From Bryobacterales bacterium (GTDB lineage Bacteria; Acidobacteriota; Terriglobia; Bryobacterales; Bryobacteraceae): a stretch of DNA of 11,638 nucleotides. Below the pieces are notes generated by a model. That model was not told the DNA's origin. It made no database searches and was given only the letters and a program-made list of their open reading frames with translations. The stretch spans positions 1-11,638 of the forward strand of contig PLMF01000232.1 of NCBI GenBank assembly GCA_003142355.1. Reading direction: 5' to 3'. The position numbers were made by a program, and so were the translations under genes. Of the stretch, positions 5,304 to 11,638 are shown piece after piece. How positions within the stretch are numbered: position 1 is the first letter of the stretch; every line of letters starts with the position of its first letter.

Positions 5304-7049
5304 TCACTTCACCTTCATGACGAACACCGTCTGGTCGTCGAAAGCCGTGGTTGAGAACTTGTCCAGGTCGTCGAAGATCGCGGCCACCAGCTCGCTGGCG
5401 GGCTTCCGGCAGTGGGTCCGGACTACCTGCGCCAGGCGGCCGCGGCCGTAGTCGTGGCCGGCGGCGTCCATGTGGTCGGTGATGCCGTCGGAGTAAAGCA
5501 CAATGGCATCGCCGGGCGCCGCCTGGAACGGGACCTCTTCGTACTCGCGGGCATCCAGCAGGCCGAGCGGAACGCCTTCCACGCGCAGTTTGAGGATCTC
5601 GCCGCCGCGGCAGATCATGGGCGGCAGGGCGCCGGCGTTGGCCATCACGATCTGGCGCGTGGCCGGGTCCCACAACAGCACGCAGAGCGTGACGTAGCGC
5701 GCCTCCACCTTGCGTTCGATGAGCGCGTTGTTGAGCGCCTTCATGAGCTCCGCCGGGCGGCGCCGGCGCGGGGCCAGCGTGCGCAACAGCCCGCTCATCA
5801 AGCCGCCATATAAGGCCGCGGCTGCGCCCTTGCCGCTGACGTCCCCGAAGGCCACCACGGTCTGCCGGTCGCGCTGCTCGAAAATGTCGTAGATATCGCC
5901 CGAGATGGCGCGCGCCGGGCGCAGGCGCACCGCCGCATCCAGGCCTTCGATTTCTGGCTGAGCGTCCGGCTGCAAAACCTGCTGCAAGTCGCGCGCGGCT
6001 TCGAGGTCCTCTTCCATGCGGCGCTCGCGCGCAGCCAGCTCCTGATACAGGCGCGCGTTTTCCACGCTGCTGGCCACCTGCGGCGCCAGCAGCGCCAGCG
6101 TGCGCACGTGATCGTCGGTGAAGTAGCCGACGCGGTCGCTCTCCAGGTCCATCACGCCCACCACCCGGTCCTGCACCACCAGCGGCACCGCCACTTCCGA
6201 GCGGATATCGGTGTGCGAGGCGATGTAGCGCGGGTCCTTGGTGGTGTCGTCGACGCGCACCACCTCGCGCGATTCGGCCGCCGCGCCGGTGAGTCCCTTG
6301 CCCAGCGGAACATTGTCGATGTTGACCCGCTTGTCGTAGCGGATGCTGAAGAGGTGGCGCAGCGCCCGGGCTTCCTGGTCCACCAGCAGGATGCTGAAAG
6401 CGTCGTAATTGATCAGATTGCGCATGGTGCTGGCGATCTTGCCCAGCAGCTCGTTGAGGTCCAGGAGGGAAGAGAATTCGCGCGAGATGTTGGCCAGCGT
6501 CTTCAGCGTGCGGTTCTGCCGGTCCACGCGGCGGTACAGCCGCGCGTTGTCGATGGCAATGCCCACCCGCGCGGCGATCAGGCGCAGCAGCGCGCGGTCG
6601 TATTCCGAGTATGCGTTTAGGCGCGTGGATTGCAGGTCGATCACGCCCACCAGCTTGCCCCGCGCGGTCATGGGAGCCGCCATCTCCGTGCGCACCGCGT
6701 CCACCGTGTTCAGATACCGCGCATCGTTGCGCACGTCGCCCACCAGCACCGGCTCGCCGCGCGCCGCGGCGGTTCCGGTGATGCCCTCGCCCAGCCCCAG
6801 CGCCAGGTCGCGGACCACTTCCTCGCGATGCCCCACGCCGTAGCGGATACGCAGATCTTTGCGCCGCTCGTGGTAGAGCAGGATCGCGAACAGGTCGTAC
6901 GGCAGCACCTTTTGGATGATTTCGGCCACGCTCGCCAGCAGATGGTCCAGATCCAGCGTCTGCGTCGTGGCCGCCGAAACCTCCAGCAGGAAGTCCAGCA
7001 TCTCCGACCTTTCCCGGAACCGGACGGAGGCTTTGCGGGTGGACTGCAT
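5304..7049 (-). CDS. GAF-GAF-SpoIIE (RsbU/PP2C-type) serine/threonine phosphatase
   Basis: A 581-residue cytoplasmic signalling protein. There are two GAF sensor domains (about 20-170 and 185-335), each ending in the typical 'GV(I/M)DL(Q/E)S ... IDNARLY/VENARLY' helix. A short coiled linker (about 336-360) leads to a SpoIIE-type PP2C domain (about 370-581). Metal-binding motifs are SGDIYD (D385), FGDVSGKGAAAAL (D403), LYSDGITD (D521) and FDDQT (D571/D572). Known: these phosphatases dephosphorylate anti-sigma-factor antagonists in partner-switching pathways. No anti-sigma or antagonist gene is in the window. No membrane segment is visible. ATG 7049 follows AAAGG with 6-nt spacing, and this site overlaps the deoC stop. 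The gap to deoC is 10 nt. The GAF ligands are unknown. Confidence 0.93.
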   Translation of the reverse strand: MQSTRKASVRFRERSEMLDFLLEVSAATTQTLDLDHLLASVAEIIQKVLPYDLFAILLYHERRKDLRIRYGVGHREEVVRDLALGLGEGITGTAAARGEPVLVGDVRNDARYLNTVDAVRTEMAAPMTARGKLVGVIDLQSTRLNAYSEYDRALLRLIAARVGIAIDNARLYRRVDRQNRTLKTLANISREFSSLLDLNELLGKIASTMRNLINYDAFSILLVDQEARALRHLFSIRYDKRVNIDNVPLGKGLTGAAAESREVVRVDDTTKDPRYIASHTDIRSEVAVPLVVQDRVVGVMDLESDRVGYFTDDHVRTLALLAPQVASSVENARLYQELAARERRMEEDLEAARDLQQVLQPDAQPEIEGLDAAVRLRPARAISGDIYDIFEQRDRQTVVAFGDVSGKGAAAALYGGLMSGLLRTLAPRRRRPAELMKALNNALIERKVEARYVTLCVLLWDPATRQIVMANAGALPPMICRGGEILKLRVEGVPLGLLDAREYEEVPFQAAPGDAIVLYSDGITDHMDAAGHDYGRGRLAQVVRTHCRKPASELVAAIFDDLDKFSTTAFDDQTVFVMKVK

Positions 7050-7059
7050 GGCGCGCCTT

Positions 7060-7953
7060 TCAGGCGGCGGTGGCCTCGACGATTTTCACGCTGGCGCTGG
7101 CGCCGATCCGCGTGGCCCCCGCGGCCGTCATGGCCTGCACGTCCGCCAGCGTGCGAATCCCGCCGGCAGCCTTGATGCCCATCTCCGGCCCCACCACGCT
7201 GCGCATCAGCGCCACATCGTGCGCGGTGGCGCCCGACGGGCCGAAACCGGTCGAAGTCTTGACGAAATCCGCACCCGCCAGCTTCGAGAGCGTGCAGGCT
7301 ATGGCTTTTTGGTTATCGTCGAGCAGCGCCGTCTCCAGGATTACCTTCACAATGGCCTTGGCTTCGTGCGCCGCTCGAACCACTTGCCGGATATCCGATT
7401 TGACGGCTTCGTTGTCACCGGAGCGCAGCGCGCCGACATTGATCACCATGTCGATTTCCTGAGCGCCGTCGCGCAAGGCGATGCCGGTTTCCGCCACCTT
7501 GGCTTCCGTCGAGGTAGCGCCCAGCGGAAAACCCACCACGGTGCAAATCTTGACCGCCGACCCCGCCAGCTCGGCGCGCACCAGCGGCACCCAGTAGGGG
7601 TTCACGCACACGCTGGCGAAATGGTACTGGCGCGCTTCGCGGCAGACCTTGACCAGGTCGGTGCGCGTGGCCTCTGGCTTGAGTATGGTGTGGTCGATCA
7701 GAGATGCGATGGCCGGGTCGATCTTGGTCAGCCGCTCGCTGGCGGAAACACGGTCGGCGCCGGCTGAAATGATCTCCCTGGTGTTGCGCGCGCAGGTCTG
7801 GGCGCAGCGCTGGACGCACCCCGGGCACACCTGGTCCGGCAGGTTGAGGCCCTCGCCTTTCTTGACGGCCGGAGCCGGCGCGGCCGGAACCACCCGCGCC
7901 AGGATTTCTTCGCCAATCTGAGCGACGAGTCGGTCGAGTTCCGCTTGGTTCAA
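7060..7953 (-). CDS. deoC: Deoxyribose-phosphate aldolase with microcompartment-type N-terminal extension
   Basis: A 297-residue class I aldolase. DERA cleaves 2-deoxyribose-5-phosphate to glyceraldehyde-3-phosphate and acetaldehyde. The catalytic domain (about 78-297) has [11 protein letters not shown] (86-96), D168 in IDMVINVGA, Schiff-base K232 in [10 protein letters not shown], and K261 in [10 protein letters not shown], matching E. coli D102, K167 and K201. The first 77 residues are extra. Residues 1-21 (core [17 protein letters not shown]) form an amphipathic helix like BMC encapsulation peptides. A Pro/Ala/Lys linker follows, then [12 protein letters not shown] (43-54), a CX2CX3CX3C motif that might bind a metal or Fe-S cluster. 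The start is TTG 7953, overlapping the rpiB stop (TTGA), with GAGGAAGGA 6 nt upstream. Aldolase chemistry is secure; encapsulation is inferred. Confidence 0.93.
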   Translation of the reverse strand: MNQAELDRLVAQIGEEILARVVPAAPAPAVKKGEGLNLPDQVCPGCVQRCAQTCARNTREIISAGADRVSASERLTKIDPAIASLIDHTILKPEATRTDLVKVCREARQYHFASVCVNPYWVPLVRAELAGSAVKICTVVGFPLGATSTEAKVAETGIALRDGAQEIDMVINVGALRSGDNEAVKSDIRQVVRAAHEAKAIVKVILETALLDDNQKAIACTLSKLAGADFVKTSTGFGPSGATAHDVALMRSVVGPEMGIKAAGGIRTLADVQAMTAAGATRIGASASVKIVEATAA

Positions 7954-8573
7954 GACAGGTCCTTCCTCAGATACTTCCGCTCGATATCCAGGATCTTCTG
8001 CACCCGTGCCTGGTGGCGTCCGCCCGCGAACGGGGTGGCGATCCAGGTGCGTAAAACCTCTTCCGCCTGGGTCTGGGTCAAGAGTCGGGCGCCGAGCGTA
8101 AGCACATTAGAATCATTATGTTCCCGGCTATTTCGAGCGGAAGCTTTATCATAGCATAGGGCCGCGCGGATGCCCGGCACCTTGTTGGCCGCAATGGAGG
8201 AACCGATGCCCGCGCCGTCGATCGCCACACCGCGCGCAGCCGTGCCCGCCGCCACCAGCTCAGCCACCTTGAGCGCCAGGTCGGGGTAGTCGGCCGGCTT
8301 CTCATCGTACACCCCCACATCCCGCACTTCGAAACCGAGCTCCTCGAGGATCGGTTTGAGGGCGTTTTTCAAGAGGAACCCGCCGTGGTCGGCGCCCATG
8401 GCGATGGTCTTCTCCGGCGGGGCCAGTGTGGAGAGTTGGTCTTCCGGCAGTTCCACAATCCGCACCCCGCGCCCTTCCGCGACTTCTCGAGCCGACGGCG
8501 TCACCAGGGCCCCGATGGGAATCCGGAGCTCCCCGGCGGCCGGCACATCTTGTGCGGTGATTACGCGTTTCAT
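7950..8573 (-). CDS. rpiB: RpiB-type sugar-phosphate isomerase with N-terminal extension
   Basis: A 207-residue protein. The C-terminal RpiB/LacAB domain (about 56-207) shows [11 protein letters not shown] (59-69), [18 protein letters not shown] (120-137) and [15 protein letters not shown] (149-163). Known: RpiB interconverts ribose-5-phosphate and ribulose-5-phosphate; E. coli uses Cys66 and His99. The Cys66 position is Asp119 here (IDGAG instead of ICGTG), while H152 is kept, so substrate or mechanism may differ. Residues 1-45 (VITAQDV ... [20 protein letters not shown]) resemble N-terminal segments found on BMC-associated enzymes such as EutT/EutQ-like proteins. ATG 8573 is chosen because this segment starts there; the frame continues upstream to 8735 inside the NicO gene with no family match. 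No clear ribosome site. First gene of the operon, overlapping deoC by 4 nt. Confidence 0.9.
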   Translation of the reverse strand: MKRVITAQDVPAAGELRIPIGALVTPSAREVAEGRGVRIVELPEDQLSTLAPPEKTIAMGADHGGFLLKNALKPILEELGFEVRDVGVYDEKPADYPDLALKVAELVAAGTAARGVAIDGAGIGSSIAANKVPGIRAALCYDKASARNSREHNDSNVLTLGARLLTQTQAEEVLRTWIATPFAGGRHQARVQKILDIERKYLRKDLS

Positions 8574-8600
8574 CGCTGTACAATCGTAAGGACCATTGTA
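8574..8600. promoter_or_regulatory. 27-bp divergent intergenic region with two facing TACAAT boxes
   Basis: TACAAT occurs on the + strand at 8579-8584 and on the - strand at 8600-8595, as an inverted repeat with a 10-bp spacer. Each matches the sigma-70 -10 consensus at five of six bases. If both are used, the two promoters overlap and point through each other, with -35 regions inside the opposite genes; only weak -35 matches are seen. The repeat could instead be a repressor site. Confidence 0.4.
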
Positions 8601-9362
8601 ATGAACCGACGCCTCCTGTTGCCGGCTTTTCTGATACCCGGCGACTATCTCGCCCGCCTGTTGCATCGGGGTGACATTGGCTGGGGGTTGATGCTCGCCG
8701 GCGTGGTGGTGGCGTTTGCGCTGGGCGCCATCCACGCGCTTTCACCGGGCCACGGCAAGACCATTGTGGCGGCCTACCTGGTAGGCACGCGCGGAACCCC
8801 CATCGACGCCGCGTTTCTCGGCGGCATGGTGACCTTCACTCACACCGTCACCGTGTTCTTTCTGGGTTTCGCCACCCTGTTTCTTTCCCGCTATGTGCTG
8901 CCCGAGAGAATCTACCCGGTGCTCGGCGCCGTTTCCGGCATTTCCATCGTATGGATTGGCGCCGTGCTGCTCTACCAGCGAATGCCGCACCACCACGGCG
9001 ATGGCGATGGCCACGTCCACAGCCACAGCCACGTTCCCGAAGGCGAAGTGAGCATGGCGAGCCTGGTAGCGCTAGGCGCCAGCGGAGGGTTGGTCCCGTG
9101 TCCCTCCGCGCTGGTGCTGTTGCTCACCGCGGTGTCGCTGGGCCGGACCGGCCTCGGCCTGATCTTGCTGGTAGCCTTCAGCGCCGGCCTGGCCGTAGTC
9201 CTGACGGCGATCGGCTTGGTGGTGCTCTACGCCAAACACTGGCTGCCCGATGGCCAAAAGACCGCCAGCCACGCGGCCTTCCGTTACCTGCCGGTGTTCT
9301 CAGCGGCGATCATCGTTTGCATCGGCGCAGCGATGACGTGGGTGTCCCTGCGCAGGCCGTAA
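8601..9362 (+). CDS. NicO-family nickel/cobalt transporter (RcnA-like exporter)
   Basis: A 253-residue inner-membrane protein with about six hydrophobic segments (about 29-47, 68-95, 105-125, 152-178, 184-210, 230-249). Signature motifs are HALSPGHGKT (45-54), GGMVTFTHTVTVF (74-86) and GLVPCPSAL (163-171). A histidine-rich loop, PHHHGDGDGHVHSHSH (129-144), lies between segments 3 and 4, as in RcnA-type Ni/Co efflux proteins. ATG 8601 has AAGGA 8 nt upstream (8588-8592). The frame extends to 8385, but that part lies over rpiB and lacks family character. Many relatives have a longer N-terminal periplasmic part; here the protein starts just before the core. Metal and direction of transport cannot be read from sequence alone. 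It diverges from rpiB by 27 bp and converges on the broken DoxX gene with 4 bp between stops. Confidence 0.88.
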   Translation: MNRRLLLPAFLIPGDYLARLLHRGDIGWGLMLAGVVVAFALGAIHALSPGHGKTIVAAYLVGTRGTPIDAAFLGGMVTFTHTVTVFFLGFATLFLSRYVLPERIYPVLGAVSGISIVWIGAVLLYQRMPHHHGDGDGHVHSHSHVPEGEVSMASLVALGASGGLVPCPSALVLLLTAVSLGRTGLGLILLVAFSAGLAVVLTAIGLVVLYAKHWLPDGQKTASHAAFRYLPVFSAAIIVCIGAAMTWVSLRRP

Positions 9363-9366
9363 CCCG

Positions 9367-9658
9367 TCAGAGCGCTTTCTTCTTCCCGCGCCGAACCAGC
9401 CGATCCAAGCTGATGGGACCGGCTCCCGCCGCCGACAGGTACAGATAGATGAAGCAATACAGCACCGCCAGTTCCCCGCCATTTTGAATGGGCCACACTC
9501 CCCGCGGAGCGTGGACTCGAAAGTAGGCCACAGCCATTTCTCCGCAAAGCAGGAATGCCACCGAACATTCCCACCAGCTTCTGCAACCCGTGGCAACAAA
9601 ACAGAAGCCCCACCACGATCCGCAGAATCGACCGCGCATACGACTCGAGGTTTCTCAT
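9367..9658 (-). pseudogene. Broken DoxX-family membrane protein gene
   Basis: Two pieces of one DoxX protein lie in different frames. The frame starting at ATG 9658 gives MRNLESYARSILRIVVGLLF then CCHGLQKLVGMFGG, the usual DoxX opening. From about 9560 the family match moves to another frame: AFLLCGEMAVAYFRVHAPRG, then WPIQNGGELAVLYCFIYLYL and a C terminus ending at 9367. Intact relatives are about 130-140 residues; the pieces add up to about 95, and the second and third membrane segments between MFGG and the GEMAVAYF motif are missing. So there is an internal deletion of roughly 40 codons with a frame change, at about 9551-9563. A good ribosome site (AGAGGAGG) precedes the start, so the decay may be recent. 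A sequencing or assembly error could explain a frameshift but not the missing middle. Confidence 0.8.
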
Positions 9659-10058
9659 TTGCCTCCTCTTTTACTGCCTCGTCCTCTGCATAATGGCAGG
9701 ATAGCCTACCAGAACCTTGTGCGCGGGCGGCCCCGGGGATCGATTTCGTCGATCTCCCGCTGAAGTTCCCTGGCCTGACGGCGGCGGCGCGTGAGGCCGA
9801 AAGCCGATGAAGCGCTCTCCCGCGGCGGCATTTCATTTGGACGGCAGCGGCCGCCCCCATCCGCTTCAGCGCCCAGGCGCGGCTGCTGGTGCCCGTTCAT
9901 CGAGTCATGGATGCTCGGGCGCAGTGCCCGGCGGAGCATTCATCGGGCTGCGCCGCGGCGTCATCAACCTCGTCTTGACCGACCACCTTCCCCTGTACTG
10001 GGACAACAGCCGCGCGTTGGCGGGTGTTACCGCGCGATCGCTTGCGATCAGCCGTCGT
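9659..10058. other. About 400 bp without a confident gene
   Basis: Open frames exist on both strands but none shows family character. A 77-codon - strand frame (9706-9939) ends in the protein-like tail QARELQREIDEIDPRGRPRT, which may be the end of a lost gene upstream of DoxX. Two small inverted repeats occur: GATCGA-TTTCG-TCGATC (9738-9754) and GATCGC-TT-GCGATC (10036-10049). The second lies 10 bp past the permease stop codon but has no T run, so it is at best a weak terminator. The stretch is probably decayed coding DNA. Confidence 0.5.
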
Positions 10059-11638
10059 TCACTCGCACCGCAGCGCCACCACCGCATCCACCGCGGCGGC
10101 CCGCCGCGCGGGAATGTAACAGGCCAGCAGCGCAATCCCTCCCAGCAGCAAGGTTACGGCAGCCAGCGTCGCCGGGTCGGCCGGGCGGACGCCGTACAAC
10201 AAGCCTGCCATGAACCGCGTGAGCGCCAGGGCAGCAACCAGGCCCGCGGCCATCCCGATGGCGGCCAGCCGCATGCCTTGGCGCACGACGAGCCCGACGA
10301 TCTCCCGGCGCGACGCTCCCAACGCGGCGCGGATTCCGAGTTCATGGGTGCGCCGCGTCACCGCATAAGACATGACGCCGTAAATTCCGACCGCGGCCAG
10401 CAACAGGGCGGTGGCCGCGAAGATGATGAGCAACAGCATGGTGAAGCGGCGCTCGGCGAGCGAATTTGAAATGATCTGCTCCATGGTTCGGACCGAATAG
10501 ATGGGCTGATCCTGGGTCGGGCCGGCCACCTGCGCGCGCACCGCGGAGACCAGGCTCAGAGGCTCGGGCCCGGTGCGCAGCATGAGCGTCAGCCCCGCCA
10601 CGGCCTCGGACAGGAACTTGTCGGGCACTTGCAGGACGGGGAAGTAAATCTGATCTCGTATCTTGGCGGTATCGTCGGAATCCAACCCCCAATGCTTCAC
10701 GTGCCCTACTACGCCGACGACCTGGACCGGGCCGACTACCATCAGGCTGATCTGCCGGCCGAGCGGGTCCTGACCTGGAAAGATGCGCTTCGCCAGGACG
10801 TCGTCGATTACCACCACCGTGGGCGAAGCCAGGTTATCCCGGTCCGTGAAAAACCGTCCGCGCCGCAAGGGGATTTGCATCACGCTGGGGTAATCGGGAG
10901 TGACGATATAGAACATCGCCGACTTCATTCGGTCTTGAGGAGGCTGGGGCCCGGCGCCTGGCCAGAAGGGCATCTCGCTGTCACTCTCCCCGAGCGGCAC
11001 CAACGACGTAATGGCAGCCGACTGGACCCCTGGGATTGCCGCCGCGCGCTCGATCAATTGCTGGTATGCCAGCCGGATGCCCGGCGGGCTGGACATCACT
11101 TTGGGCGACAGCGCGACCTTTGTCGTCAGGACGTTGCGCGTGTTGAACCCGGGATCGATCTGCCAGAGCCGCCAGAGGCTCTCGATCATGAGCCCCGCGC
11201 CCGCGAGCAAGATAACAGCCAGACCGATTTCCACGGCCACGAAGACGCCCTCCGCGCGATGACGTCCGCCTCCCGCGCCGCGCGCGCCTTCCTTTAAGCA
11301 TTCCTGCGGGTTCGCATTCGCGCCCTGGAGGGCCGGGGCGAGGCCGAACAGCACGCCGGTGACCATCGAGACCACCAGCGTGAAGAGCAGGACGTACGGA
11401 TCGATTCCGATTTCCCCAGCGCGCGGCAAGCTGCCCGGTGCGGCGGCCAGGACGAGCCTGGTCCCCCAGCGGGCCAGCACCAACCCGATCATAGCGCCGC
11501 CCAGAGACAGCAGAACGCTCTCCGTCAACAACTGGCGCACCACGCGTTTTCGGTCGGCGCCGAGCGCGGCGCGAATGGCGAACTCACGCTTGCGAGCCGT
11601 GGAGCGCGCCAGCAGCAAATTGGCGACGTTGGCGCAGG
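10059..11638 (-). CDS. MacB-like duplicated permease of the acidobacterial orphan (ADOP) type, C-terminal part
   Basis: The frame stays open to the right edge, giving 525 residues of a protein normally about 800 long. The first visible residues, CANVANLLLARS, continue into the C-terminal half of FtsX domain 1 (KREFAIRAALGADRKRVVRQ, then membrane segments to about 110). A linker leads to a second unit: a membrane segment (VFVAVEIGLAVILLAGAGLM), a periplasmic MacB core (about 160-400, with FFTDRDN and FPGQDPLGRQI), and FtsX domain 2 (HELGIRAALGASRREIVG) with three membrane segments. It ends IPARRAAAVDAVVALRCE. The two '(E)x(A/G)IRAALGA' repeats show the internal duplication. Known: these permeases lack their own ATPase and are multiplied in Acidobacteria; substrates are unknown. 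The start and first periplasmic domain lie beyond the window. Confidence 0.93.
   Translation of the reverse strand, partial: CANVANLLLARSTARKREFAIRAALGADRKRVVRQLLTESVLLSLGGAMIGLVLARWGTRLVLAAAPGSLPRAGEIGIDPYVLLFTLVVSMVTGVLFGLAPALQGANANPQECLKEGARGAGGGRHRAEGVFVAVEIGLAVILLAGAGLMIESLWRLWQIDPGFNTRNVLTTKVALSPKVMSSPPGIRLAYQQLIERAAAIPGVQSAAITSLVPLGESDSEMPFWPGAGPQPPQDRMKSAMFYIVTPDYPSVMQIPLRRGRFFTDRDNLASPTVVVIDDVLAKRIFPGQDPLGRQISLMVVGPVQVVGVVGHVKHWGLDSDDTAKIRDQIYFPVLQVPDKFLSEAVAGLTLMLRTGPEPLSLVSAVRAQVAGPTQDQPIYSVRTMEQIISNSLAERRFTMLLLIIFAATALLLAAVGIYGVMSYAVTRRTHELGIRAALGASRREIVGLVVRQGMRLAAIGMAAGLVAALALTRFMAGLLYGVRPADPATLAAVTLLLGGIALLACYIPARRAAAVDAVVALRCE

Noticed and set aside
10036..10049. Rho-independent terminator of the permease
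   Set aside because: The stem is only 5-6 bp and no T run follows on the - strand.
10629..11297. 222-residue + strand open frame
   Set aside because: Antisense to the permease, whose FtsX and MacB motifs are unambiguous.
1..11638. CRISPR arrays, tRNA and rRNA genes, riboswitches
   Set aside because: No regular direct-repeat series, tRNA-like cloverleaf or rRNA-like stretch was seen by eye; a covariance-model scan was not possible.

Overview
The window is high-GC bacterial DNA, probably from an acidobacterium of the Solibacter/Bryobacter kind. The main pointer is the partial permease at the right edge, which has the FtsX / periplasmic-core / FtsX layout of the duplicated orphan (MacB-like) permeases that are multiplied in Acidobacteria. 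The taxonomic call is an inference; no rRNA or other marker gene is present.

Left part (1-3091, mostly + strand) is accessory DNA. It begins with the first 42 codons of an IS1634/IS4-type transposase leaving the window on the - strand. Next is a membrane protein made of two tandem DUF3592 units. Then come three small modules of toxin-antitoxin style: a ribbon-helix-helix (RHH) gene overlapping an unrecognised 83-residue gene, a solitary XRE/HTH_37 regulator, and an MNT nucleotidyltransferase/HEPN pair. Each module has its own perfect palindrome just upstream, which suggests autoregulation.

Middle part (3130-8573, - strand) is a tightly packed five-gene operon, read from right to left: an RpiB-like isomerase, a DeoC-like aldolase, a GAF-GAF-SpoIIE phosphatase, a minimal penicillin-binding transpeptidase, and a SpoIID domain joined to a zinc-peptidase domain. 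Gaps are 10 and 15 nt, and two junctions are 4-nt stop/start overlaps. The aldolase carries an amphipathic N-terminal peptide resembling bacterial microcompartment (BMC) encapsulation peptides plus a four-cysteine motif. The isomerase carries an N-terminal extension resembling those of BMC-associated enzymes. An aldolase plus RpiB pair is the signature of sugar-phosphate-utilising BMCs, but no shell gene is in the window. Co-transcription with a PP2C-type phosphatase and two peptidoglycan enzymes is the most unusual feature here.

Right part (8574-11638). A nickel/cobalt NicO-type exporter diverges from the operon across only 27 bp, which contain two facing TACAAT boxes. It converges on a broken DoxX gene (internal deletion plus frameshift). 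About 400 bp follow without a confident gene, then the C-terminal 525 residues of the permease, whose start lies beyond the right edge. No tRNA, rRNA or CRISPR array was seen.
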